This document shows positions 16,643 to 27,096 of a stretch of DNA of 64,000 bases, piece by piece (position 1 is the stretch's first letter; every line of letters begins with the position of its first letter). The stretch is from Rotaria socialis. Taxonomy: Eukaryota; Rotifera; Eurotatoria; Philodinida; Philodinidae. The stretch covers positions 62,001 through 126,000 of the forward strand of contig CAJNYU010003962.1 of the NCBI GenBank assembly GCA_905331475.1. Reading direction: 5' to 3'. The notes under the pieces are model-generated. The model was not told the DNA's origin, did no database searches, and worked only from the letters and a program-made list of their open reading frames with translations. The position numbers and the translations under genes were made by a program.

Positions 16643-18235
16643 GCGCTATTCTAGAAATAAAAGCATACTTGAAAATACGGAAATGAAATCAGCAGTTATG
16701 CAATCTACAGACGTCACAAGTAGAAGTTTCTAGAAAAATCAATTGATTTTTTTATTGTAAAAAATCGAAAAGAATACAAAATAATGAATACTCTGAAATG
16801 AAGATCGCAGAATTAGAGATATGTTTTATTATAGGGTCCAATAGAAATTCCAAGAAATATAGCCCCACTACTCAGCCAGTATTGTATTTTTCAAACTGTT
16901 TATCGATTCTTTGAAAATCCTACCTTGTTATTGTCTGAGTTTTGTAGTAATATATAAGATGTAAGAATAATAATAATATATTGTGAAATTCAACTGTTGT
17001 AGTTACTTTTGAAATATTGTAATAAATGAATGAATATTCAACAATTAAATATCAATTGTTTTAATTTCAATCGTTTTCTCATTATCAAACATCCAAGAAA
17101 GTAGTCATATTCTGAATGTATATAGCAACAGTTAGCGAGTAAAATATTTAAAAAAAGTATCAGTAGGAAAAAATTTAATGACCGAGTATTTTATCGGTCG
17201 GTTTTCTCCTGCTTACTTGGAAATATATTGATACATTCTTTGCAAGGTAGACTGACGCATGTTCGTTTCTTTTCATGTTATTATTTGCGTATGTATGATA
17301 TATGACATTTATCGTTCTTTCGTTTCTCTTTCCTCTATGATGTTTATTTTCTGCTTTATTGTTACGTTTGCTAATCATTGCCCTCTTTTTATTTTTCCTC
17401 ATTGAAAACACAGGATATAACATTTTTTTTGTGAATTTGTTTTTGTTGATTGCCAAAGCAGGCTGAAAGATGTTATCATTGACATTAAACAACTAAATTC
17501 AGAAGTATGCCTGAAAATAACAAAAATATTTGTTGACTCATATTTTTCAGCGCTAATAAGAGCACTAACGCGTTAGAAAAAATCAGCACATTTTCTAAAA
17601 GTGATGCATTTTTCAAGTGAACAAGATCACAAATGCAAAGTTGTCTGAGAGATATTGGCTGTTCTGCGAATAGCCTTGAAATTATGCGTAAGTGAGATTT
17701 TTTCGTTCGAAAGAAAAAAACGAGAAGTTTGCATTAATGAATTAGTTACTTGAAAGGTTAGAAACGCTTACTATTTGTTCCAATGTGGTAAAATCGACAT
17801 CTATGAATATTCAAGAAATTGATCAACGAAAAATTTTCTGAGAATCATGCAAAACAATTTAGGAGAAATCTTGTTGAATTTCATTTAAAATTATGTTAAA
17901 ACGTTTAGTCCGTTTGATGGTCAGATTCCTATATAAATCACATGGCACAAGAATGTCTAAGATCATTAGAAACCAAAGTTACAGAAACTATTTTCAACTT
18001 TGAGAATTTTGTAGAAAAATTTTCCAGAGATTTCCATTTCAAGTGACAAAAAAGCAACCATCTCAATTCATATTATTGTAAGTTGAAGACAATTGCGGTG
18101 GAAAAAAAATCGATGAGCCATGAGATTAAAGATAATATTTGAAAGATTGAAAAACTAACAGATTTGGGTCAAATTGAAATGTGAACATTCTCGAAAATCT
18201 TGAAACAACTAATACGTGTTGTGAGTGTCATTGAT
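16643..18235. other. Intergenic, no gene seen
   Basis: AT-rich sequence with only short stop-riddled frames on both strands. No repeats or RNA-like motifs were recognised up to the telomere-like hairpin at 18236. Confidence 0.45.
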
Positions 18236-18294
18236 GGGTGTGGGTGTGGGTGTGGTGGGGTGTAGTTACAGATATAACACCCACGTCCACGCGC
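18236..18294. repeat. Telomere-like hexamer hairpin, copy a
   Basis: Left arm GGGTGTGGGTGTGGGTGTGG, then a short spacer with GTAGTTACAGATAT, then right arm AACACCCACGTCCACGC. The arms are imperfectly complementary. The unit resembles the bdelloid telomere hexamer TGTGGG in register with G-rich and C-rich halves. Confidence 0.7.
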
Positions 18295-18610
18295 TTCATT
18301 ACCATGTAGCACCTGATCCAGATATGATCATGGAAGAATATCATAATTGGTTTGTACCGAATATCGATAATCTTATATTTCTTCAGAAAAAGCCAAAACA
18401 AAAGAAAGCCAAAGAAGTGACTTTGAAAAATGATATTCCTCTAGAAGTTACTCATCCATAAATTATGATTTCCTAAAATTGTGGTTTCAATAGCTTAATA
18501 AAATATATCCTCAATTGATGGCAGAGAACTTCGAAAGACTCGGAGTTATATTTACTGAAAATATTTTAGAACTTGAAGAAAATCCAAAGGCGCTGCTCAA
18601 AGAATAGCTT
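18295..18610 (+). pseudogene. Decayed coding fragment, unknown family
   Basis: Immediately right of the hairpin, one frame reads VAPDPDMIMEEYHNWFVPN and on to LEVTHP before a stop at 18459. A second frame then reads KIYPQLMAENFERLGVIF and on through ENPKALLKE to a stop near 18606. The two pieces look like one former reading frame with a frameshift or a lost intron between them. The family is not recognised, and the composition is coding-like only by eye. Confidence 0.3.
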
Positions 18611-19153
18611 ATTGCCATCGAAAGTTGGGCAACTACCGACGCACAAGTCATTTTAAACAGAAGATCTGATTGAAATAATGTATTTTTCTTACATATTCGA
18701 ATCTATATTCTCTTTGAAAAGGCAAGCTCTAAGACAAAACATACATATTTTAGTACTAAATACTTCAGCTTCTGCAGGTCTCTACTCTCTAACGCGGACA
18801 ATATTGCTCTCAATAGTTATATCAATGTTCATTTCAATCAGAGATATGACTTGAATAAGAAGCAAAGATGTTGTGAAATCTACACACATGACCATATTCA
18901 TCAAGATTGCCGTGATTTATACAATTCTTTTGATTTCTGGTACAGTAATACATAACAACTAGTTATATCAAAAGAAAGCTCATCCGGTAATAGTCGACAC
19001 TCACGAAAAGAATCTTCCATGATAGGCTAGTACCAACATAAAAAAAATAACATTTGATTGGTTGAAACTAAGATGAAACACCAGTGCTGATAAATAGTAC
19101 ATGTGCTCTCTCATCCTTCTCTTCATTCATTCTATTCTTGCAATATAAACAAA

Positions 19154-19728
19154 ATGACACAACCAGTTACAATTGGTGATATCGTTGAAAACTGGACACC
19201 ACGTCCTCATCCTCTTTCTAATCCACAACACCACATACTTCTAGGTAAATATTGTCGACTTGAGGTATTCACTTCAACAAATCATATCGTCATTCAACAA
19301 CTTTATCATACATTTAGACCAACTGAAGAGACTCATTTTAAATACTTAGGATATGGCCCATTTAAAACTGTGGATGAATTTAAACAATTTATCTATATGG
19401 AGGAGCAATCCTAGCGGTAGTAATGTTCTATATGTCATCTACCGACGAGTAGTATGTGTCATGCAATGCTTTAAATATGAAGTCACGAGTTGCAGCATTG
19501 AGATTTGGTTTTCAATATGAAGGTACATGGATGAAAGCAGAATTTAGTAAAGAACGATCAAGAGATACTGCATGGTTTAGCATAGTTGATGATGAATGGC
19601 CACAAGTAAAGGATGAATTTCAACGATGGTTAAATGCAGAGAACTTCGGTGTCAATGGTCAACAATTGACTAAATTAAATGACGCGAAAGTTAATTCGCG
19701 TCACCACAAAATTACAGACAGTAGTTAA
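19154..19728 (+). pseudogene. GNAT-family acetyltransferase, internally deleted and frameshifted
   Basis: GNAT enzymes move an acetyl group from acetyl-CoA to an amine. The N-terminal part (from MTQPVTIGDIVENW, with KTVDEFKQFIY) and the C-terminal part (CNALNMKSRVAALRFGF, RDTAWFSIVDDEW) are clearly the two ends of one family member. Between them, a stop appears at 19412-19414. A shifted frame continues SGSNVLYVIYRR, and then the sequence jumps straight to the block before CNALNM. The stretch that normally holds the acetyl-CoA binding strand and loop (roughly 50-60 residues) is missing. The missing part would begin and end at a Tyr-Arg-Arg-Val type sequence, so deletion between short direct repeats is plausible. 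Not expected to be active. Confidence 0.75.
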
Positions 19729-19885
19729 AGATAGATGAACACTAGTCTAGGATCATTGTAATTTAAATGATTATGTAGGAAGATAGCGCAAAAATATAAA
19801 ATGAATGAGAATTTCTTTTATTTTCGTCCATGATGAGTGAACTTCAATAATAGACACTATATGCAAGCAGAAAAAGAAAAACATT
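19729..19885. other. Short spacer between two convergent remnants
   Basis: Non-coding, AT-rich. It probably holds the former 3' ends of the GNAT remnant (+) and of the unknown remnant (-). Confidence 0.4.
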
Positions 19886-20460
19886 ATTCAATATAAATTG
19901 GATAAACTTCAGCAAGAACTGCTTCGTATCCACCACCACGAAGAACAGGAATAATCGGTTCTATGCCTCCAGTTTTAATTCGAGTAGTGACTAGTTCCTG
20001 TCGTTTTTAGAAATTCGCCGAATCGAAATATAGTCGTTCAGGTTTCCATGATACAAAATCGATACATTGAGAATATTTTGACGGTTACCATTCAAGAATA
20101 ACTGTATCATTCTCATGAACTCGATGCAGTGGGCTAGTAAGCCAAATTTGTACTGATGCACTTTGATTAACATCAAGTTTTGATGTTTGTGGATCGTGTA
20201 AAAGACCTAATGATTCATCTTTACAATTGTACGCCCAATCTTTTGGAATCATATCAAATAATTTCTCATCTGGTTTACCGGTTGATATAATTCGATACTT
20301 TGTTACTGCTTGTAAAACAACTCATAACTTGGCGAACAACACGCGTTGTTCGTAAGGGTATTTCGGTATTTTTAATAAAATAAATTTCTTCAGATGGAAA
20401 TTGTTGTCCAGATTCAGGAGAGGGTGTGGGTAAAGCGAGATCAATACCCACCTTCACTCA
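19886..20460 (-). pseudogene. Remnant of an unknown protein, frameshifts and a stop
   Basis: The minus-strand reading gives, in different frames and in order, LALPTPSPESGQQFPSEEIY with NTEIPLRTTRVVRQ; then KYRIISTGKPDEKLFDM, DESLGLLHDPQTSKLDV and VQIWLTSP; then SWKPERLYFDSANF, a stop, and IPVLRGGGYEAVLAEVYPIY before a final stop. The pieces run consecutively, so this is one decayed gene with at least two frameshifts and one in-frame stop. I do not recognise the family. It lies tail-to-tail with the GNAT remnant. Confidence 0.5.
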
Positions 20461-20775
20461 TAATTTGAGATAATAATTTATTTCAATCACCCTAAAAAAG
20501 AAGATCGTTGCTAATTTAGGATCTCAAGAGTAAATATGTGAATACATGAAAAAGTATTCCAGGCAAAAATTCATTACAAGTTTTAATTAAAAGATATCAC
20601 CACATTAAAACATCATATTATTCCAAGCAGATTGCGATTAAAAATGTGTACTTTCTTCTATTCCTAACAATTTCTGAGGACGTAATTTCATTTTACGATC
20701 ACTATCGAGCCACCTTCGTATTGATTTTCATTTGTTTGTATTATAAGCAGCATGACGATAAACTACGTTGTATGC

Positions 20776-21840
20776 TCATTGCTGTTCAGTACTCCTCACC
20801 ATATTTTTGTTGCATATTTTTAAATCGCCAATGGTAAAATTTCTTGGTATATTCAATGTTTTACATGCATCCTCCAATACTTCATGATAGCTTTTAGCTA
20901 TTTCATATGCAGTTACAATCTTTTTGAATTCTTCTGCAGCAACTTCTTTATTATCACATTTATCAGAATGTGTAACTTGTGCTTTTCGATAATATGCTCG
21001 TTGAATATTTCTCATTGAACTATCAGGGCTACATGCAAGTACTTCAAGTGCTTGACAGTAGAGTTTTCATTGAGCATTTAATTCTTCTTTTTCACCGTCT
21101 GGAAAAAATCTTTCTGTTAAATATCTACAAACACGATATGCGGCACCACCACATATTAAACCACCAGCTGCGGTACCAAGAAGGACGAGGATTGTTGCCG
21201 GTCCGCCTGCTATACTTAACAGAACTGCACAAGTAGCGAAGAAGAAACTTGCAGCAGCAGTAAATCCACATTCTATGACTACAGCGGCTGTTGATATCGA
21301 TTTTAAAAATTGTGGAGTTGTTATCTCACCATGCCAAAGTTGAACAGAAAATATAACACCAGCAATAGAAAAATCTGTGTATTGAATTTCATAACTTACA
21401 GCTCTACTAAGAATTGAAACAATATAAAATTGTATGGATCCATTAAGTAAATTGTAAATTCTTGGAGATATGCGTTTTGCACAGTTGACAGAAATGGAAC
21501 CGGAAAGCGATTGAAAAATATTTTTCGGTAATTCAAATGTGCCTCCATAATTTGACGTTTTGTAAAATAATTGTAATTCTTATTTGACATGTTCTCGATT
21601 GTAAAGTTTCGTTGCAGATTCCTTATCAGATCCTAATTGCTCGTTCGCTTCCACCAACTTGATGATGCAATAGATGTATTGCAGAACATATTTGATATCT
21701 TTCACATATTTCAAATCCTTGTTGAGTATTAATATCATGACGTTGAAATTCATCGGAGATAGTTTGTAAGCCCGCCACAAAATTAGTAATAATATGAATG
21801 GAATCATCCGTAAACGACGTTCGGATCTAGATGAAGTTAG
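20776..21840 (-). pseudogene. J-domain membrane protein with stops, HPD changed to HSD
   Basis: One frame runs from about 21690 to 20776 and is interrupted only by TAA at 21580-21582 and TGA at 21067-21069. A frameshift separates it from an upstream exon that begins after a TAG acceptor near 21836 and contains TNFVAGLQTISDEFQ. The middle holds a Gly/Ala-rich, probably membrane-inserted segment (PATILVLLGTAAGGLICGG). The last part is a DnaJ-type J domain: QRAYYRKAQVTHSDKCDNKE and AAEEFKKIVTAYEIAK. In functional J domains the loop is His-Pro-Asp and stimulates Hsp70; here it is His-Ser-Asp. The lesions argue for a pseudogene. Confidence 0.7.
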
Positions 21841-21903
21841 TAAAGCCTCACAGCTGAAGAGAGAATTTGTGAAAGTCAAAAATTTTTGAACGACCAGAGA
21901 CAT

Positions 21904-22660
21904 TGACTATTTCGCTTTATTTGCGTAACTTTCGGTGAAATTTTGAAACTTGATTTGCTTCGAAGAAAATGATTTCAATGAGCTTTGGAATAGAGCATCT
22001 CTTATGAAATGTGTGTTCATCTATTTCTATTATTTCCACATTTTCGGGGCGGATCGATGCTATCATATCATATCTGGTATTTCAAAGAAACCCATACCGG
22101 AAAGAAGGTGCTTATGCTAGGGTTTGAATCGCATGATATATCAACGAAATAGGTGGTTATTTGACAAACTAAAGTCGAACCGGAAAAAACGATGATTCGG
22201 TTTTCATTCAATCTCCTCTTTTTTTTACAGTGACACTCTTGTGGTTTTGTAAAGGTCATTACCGTAGTGTAGCTTATCAATACTAACCTGGATACGACAT
22301 TACACTCGTTTAACTTCAGATTGTATGTTTACCTATGCTAGATATAGATCGACCAATAGGCTAAGTTTGAGTAAGAGAATTCTATCTGCAAAGGTTTATT
22401 TGTGGTGAACATCCTGTATGAACGATGCTAAATATTTTTTATTCTCAAGATTTTTTTAAAACCTTTTTCTTCTTCGTTTCAATAGTTAAAGTTTGAAATA
22501 AGAGATTCCAAAAATGTCTCCTGCATTTACATTATGTAGTTGATGAAAAAATCAATAAATTTCATTTTGAAATTCTTTGATAAATCTTCAGGTTTTTCGA
22601 AAATAATCAAGCTGAGTAAATGTACATCGGTCGGTTTCATGTTTGATCAAAATAATGGTT
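21904..22660. other. Spacer between two pseudogenes
   Basis: No supportable coding sequence. A short self-complementary patch (cataccgg region near 22090) and a GGTTTGAATC sequence near 22120 resemble a Pol III B box, but no tRNA fold could be drawn around it. Confidence 0.35.
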
Positions 22661-22667
22661 CACTATT

Positions 22668-23105
22668 TAATTGATGTAATTCAATGTAATAATCACAATG
22701 ATATGAACCTATACGGTCAAATAATTCATTCCAATCTTCTTCTACTTTAGTTACTTCCCACCGAGAACACAATGACAACACTACTCCGTCTTCATATTCA
22801 ATATAACTGTCAACGAATGTAATTTCATTAGAGTTCGTTTGTGTAATCTTGACCGTGATCGAGAGTTCATGAATTTAAGTGTTTGATCTTTATTAACTGT
22901 AGTACTACAGATACCAGTAAAGCAAACTTCTCGTCCAACAATAAATTTGTCAAGATCAGATTTCAAATTTAATCCGCGCCATGTAATACATGAAACTGAT
23001 GGTAAACTGCATAAACCTGATTCAAGTAAATAGAGTGCAGGTCGGATACAAAGCAGTTGGGGCTTTCGTTCTCTCAAATATTGATTTATTAGATAAGAAA
23101 ATGAA
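22668..23105 (-). pseudogene. Arginine ADP-ribosyltransferase (ART-type) fragment, frameshifted
   Basis: ART enzymes transfer ADP-ribose from NAD to arginine and carry an R-S-E triad. Here TWRGLNL supplies the Arg region and FTGICSTTVNKDQTLKFM the Ser-Thr region. Just after KFMN the frame shifts, and the new frame continues TNSNEITFVDSY, then IEYEDGVVLSLCSRWEV to a stop at about 22668. The active-site Glu-x-Glu is expected in EDGVVL, where Gly stands in place of the second Glu. The fragment starts abruptly at the telomere-like hairpin (23108-23160), so the N-terminal part is missing. Inactive by frameshift, truncation and active-site loss. Confidence 0.65.
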
Positions 23106-23107
23106 CT

Positions 23108-23160
23108 CTTGAGGGTGTAGGTGTGGTTGTAACTGCTTCTTTTATGAACACTCACATCCT
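23108..23160. repeat. Telomere-like hexamer hairpin, copy b
   Basis: Left arm CTTGAGGGTGTAGGTGTGG and right arm GAACACTCACATCC flank a spacer with TTGTAACTGCTTC. The spacer resembles that of copy c (TATGTAACTTTTTC), so the two copies are related along their whole length, not only in the arms. It borders the ART fragment. Confidence 0.65.
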
Positions 23161-23409
23161 TTTTCTTTCTCCAGTCGATTCCTCTTCTATAATATTATAC
23201 AGGGGAAAACGAGGGTCTTCTTATGTCAGACGATGTCTCTACTGACATAGCATTACTAAATCAGAAAGTAAGCATAAAAATGACTTCAATGGAAGTTATT
23301 TAGGAGTTGATTTTTCATATCATTCGAATAGACATTATAAGATCAGAAGACGATAATAACGCGATGGCGTTTGTATTAATACAAAAAATTAAGAACAGAA
23401 TTATCTTAG

Positions 23410-25039
23410 TTAAATTAAATCGGCAATATTCATGGGCAGCTCTTCAATTCGTGTATTACAATATTGTTCAATGTTTTGTAATACTTGTTGCTCATCATTG
23501 GTAATGAAATTGATAGCCGTACCTTTTCGACCGAATCTGCCACTACGTCCAATACTTAACAAAAAGAACAAATTTCATTGGTTTTCGATATTATTGATTC
23601 TTACCGATGAATATAGCTCTCACGATTAGTCGGTAGATCATAATTGATAACAGGACTGACTTGTGGAATATCAGTATCGTCTCCAAACATATCTGTTCTT
23701 ACCAAGATTCGACTAGAACCCGTTCGAAATTCTTTTATGGCATCGTTACGTTGTTTTACATCCATATCAAGATGCTACAATGAAAAGAAAACCAACTTTT
23801 ATCTCAATCTATGACTTTAAAAATAGTTATTTCAAAATTATCATGATGAAACTGACCAAAGCAGACACAGCTAAATTGCGTGCACGTAGATTTTCAGTTA
23901 ACCAATCGATCTTTTGACGTGTGTTGCAAAAAATGACAGTTTGTGTGATCGTTAACGTACCAAACAAGTCGCATAATCTATCTAATTTTCTCTCCTGGAT
24001 AAAATAATAATTATACATCCATTCACCATCATTGAATGACAAGTATATATATATTTACCTCACGTTCAACATTAACATAAAATTGACGAATACCTTCGAG
24101 CGTTCGTCCTTCTCTCTTGATAAGAACTTTCACAGGATCATTCATATATTTAGCTGTAACTTCGAGTAAATCGAAGGCCATTGTATCCGATGTAACAATG
24201 GCCTGAACTCTTTCTGGCAGCATCGTAAATATATCAGAAATTTGCTCGTTAAAACCACGACATAAAAGTTCATCAGCTTCATCCAATACGAACATTTTGA
24301 TATTTTCGCTGCCTACAATGTGAATGAGGACAAAAATGCGACACGTATAAGACATAAATCACGTACGGAGTACTGATCTCTTTAGCATATTATAGATCCG
24401 GCCAGGTGTGCCAGCAACAATTTGCGCACCTGCTTCAAGCTGTTTCATATCATCGCCAAGATTCGCACCACCAATACAAGCATGATATGTCACATTCATT
24501 TGTCCACCTAGTGCTAAAACTACTCTACGGATCTAAATTACAAATAGCATCAAGAAATTGATAAGAAACAAAGATGATGTGCTAAAGAAAACTATACATT
24601 TTGAGCCAATTCACGCGCTGGTACCAGAATTAACGCTTGACAGTCTTTGCACTCCATGTTGAGTTGCTGTAAAATTGCAATGATGAAGGTTATCGTTTTG
24701 CCCATACCTGATGGTGCCTGCACAATCACATCGTAACCTTTAAGAAGAATGAATAATTATTGAAAAATTTCAGTCCAGAGAAATGACAGACAACGAACCC
24801 AAAATGCACGGTTTGAGAGCACGTTGCTGAACATCTGTAGGACGTTCGAGACCAAAGCCGTAGATACCACGTAACAGTGATTCGTGTAAGTTTATCTGAT
24901 CGAAGTGCTCAACTACTTCTGCCAAGCGACTTAGGGTAAATTCATCTTTCGACAAAGATTCTTTAATTTCATTATGTTCCTGCGACAGGACATCTGTCTT
25001 TGTATTCTGGTGAGTAACATTCCTAGAAATAACTATCAA
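23410..25039 (-). CDS. eIF4A-type DEAD-box helicase paralogue with altered motifs
   Basis: eIF4A is the ATP-dependent RNA helicase of translation initiation. The spliced product follows eIF4A from end to end: [20 protein letters not shown] (Q motif region), [66 protein letters not shown] and the eIF4A-specific end MNIADLI. Introns are short and GT-AG, and the frame is intact. Several helicase motifs are changed: motif I is SGMGKT rather than SGTGKT, motif III (SAT) reads SDT, and motif V (ARGID) reads GDDTD. The start is uncertain; the first in-frame ATG is at 25039 and the N-terminal extension is not conserved. It is probably a divergent, perhaps ATPase-impaired paralogue, not the main eIF4A. 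Confidence 0.82.
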
Positions 25040-26387
25040 CGATTCAGTACGTGATTCTTTCGAAAATCAGTCTGCTCGTGAGGTGGCTATAATAACTTAT
25101 CATAATTATTAGGTGCATCTTATAAATATTGATGGAGTACCTACTATTCTATACAAGGTTTAGATCTATAACTTTGATCAAACAAGAGTTATAGGTATCT
25201 TACTGGAAGCTGATTTTTCTAGGATCTTCTGTTCCACAAAAATGTTTGTTTTTCTATTTCTCTGTTCTAAAGAAAAATTATTTATGCACTTATTTTCTTA
25301 GGAAATTCTCAAACATCGCACACACAAGTAATCTCTTTCTCTGCTAAGCAAGTCGAGTAAAAATATGAAAGTAGTGTTCTTTGTCTTAAAGTTCATGCAA
25401 AAAAGAATACATACTCTAAAGTAGATGTGATTCTGCAGTTGTTTGCTTTGGTTTTCGTTTCACTATTGCTCATAAATGAAGATAAAACTGCTGTTTGAGA
25501 AAGAAAAGGCAGACTATAGATGACTGTAATTTTGAAATTTCTCAATGAATAAAGATGAGTCAGAAAATATGAAAGTCTTTCAAAAACCAAACAACCAATC
25601 GTTTCAACACGCTAAAATGAAAAATGATAGAACTTTTAAATAATAATACTGTAATCTTTCAAAGCTTTGATAATTGTAACAAGACAAATTAGGCATATGA
25701 TTTGAAATTATTCTATGTTGCTCAGATTATCTTGTGCCACCGAGCGCTACAATCTATCACAATGGAACATCTAAGAGTATGCTCGAGTTATGTCTTCGTG
25801 ATCAATTCACAATGAGAAATGAACAAAACTCGATCAACAATTTCTAATGAAAAAAAATATGAATATCTCGATAATAAAGAAAATCTTTTTTTTCATTTAA
25901 GACATCACAATATTGTTGTGAACAAGAAAAATGATTAAAAAATTGAATTTCGCTTTGTATTGTCGTCGTGAAGATATTCAATCAGATTTAAGTCAAGTTT
26001 ATTTAGAAAATATCAAAATGCTTTTAAAGAATTAATTGTGACCGAGTTTTCACCAATCAGTAGAACTTGTTCTAGCTGTGATCAATACCAATTTTAGAAT
26101 GTTTCATCAGCAACAACCCGAGTTAATCTTGAATTGTTTCTTTTAAATAGAAATATAATTGAAAATGATGAGTACTGAAAAATGATCCTTTGATAATCTT
26201 CTTTATTATGGTAGAGATCAAACAGTAGGAATAAGATTGTTTTATATGTTAATACAAATTTGTTCAACTTGAAACATTTCGTTCACCATTTGTTGCTCAA
26301 TCCTCAAAAGGAACTGTTAGTCGATGTAGTACTTGAATTTGAAATATTTAAAAGTTCTCTGAAATAAATCAATTGCAAAGAATCAAA
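25040..26387. other. Intergenic, no gene seen
   Basis: AT-rich. Short frames occur on both strands without motifs. The segment contains the presumed promoter of the DEAD-box gene near 25.1 kb. Confidence 0.4.
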
Positions 26388-26436
26388 CTTGAGGGTGTGG
26401 GTGTATGTAACTTTTTCAATTGAACACCCACACCCC
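26388..26436. repeat. Telomere-like hexamer hairpin, copy c
   Basis: Left arm CTTGAGGGTGTGGGTGT, spacer with GTAACTTTTTCAAT, right arm GAACACCCACACCCCA. This is one of the best-preserved short copies. Confidence 0.75.
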
Positions 26437-27096
26437 ATATCAAATGGTACTATCGCGGACAGTGTCTTCGTCGACATTTCTGTCATATTTGCACGTCATA
26501 TTGACGGACTGGTGTCTCGTTACCAGCTTTTTAATCATAGTTAATTATATCATGCGATTTTACATCTTTATTGCACAAAATATTGTAACATTGAATCGTT
26601 TTTCAAACGCCAAGTCATATTTGTCAGCCCCATTCATACGATATACATTAAATAAACAAGATAATGGTTCTGTCTTAAGTCATAAGAGTCTTTCATTATC
26701 AGAGTTTGTGATCCTTTCTCCTTTAGAATGTATTAAAACTAATTTCCTGATGATCATTTGTGTGCGGTACTTTGCTGCACGCCTACTCTAATAACGCCAC
26801 GCGTTTTACTTATACGTAATATCTGCATCATCGCGTTAACAACATTTGACTGAAAAATCTGTCGTCACTGATCCATCAGTATGTTAATTAACATGCCACT
26901 TATTTCCTCTTCTTCATTTGACGGCAGCTGCCCTATACCGTGCTGCCAACGATTATTGGGATTGTCATGGGATTTCTGACATAGAGCGGAAAGAATATTT
27001 AGAACGGAAGCATTAACCTCTGTCATTTTCGAGTCAGTTGATCATTTATGAACGTGACTATTCTTGTCAAACATAAAAGCAGTTTAGTTAGAGCTT
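26437..27096. other. Region upstream of the giant receptor gene
   Basis: A 123-codon frame covers part of it (26420-26791) but starts inside the hairpin and shows no domain, so I do not call it. The final 100-200 nt are the likely promoter and 5' UTR of the receptor. Confidence 0.35.

Noticed and set aside
22060-22300. Possible tRNA around a GGTTTGAATC box
   Set aside because: No A box at the right distance and no acceptor or anticodon stem could be drawn.
26420-26791. 123-codon plus-strand ORF
   Set aside because: Starts within the telomere-like hairpin and shows no domain or splice partner.
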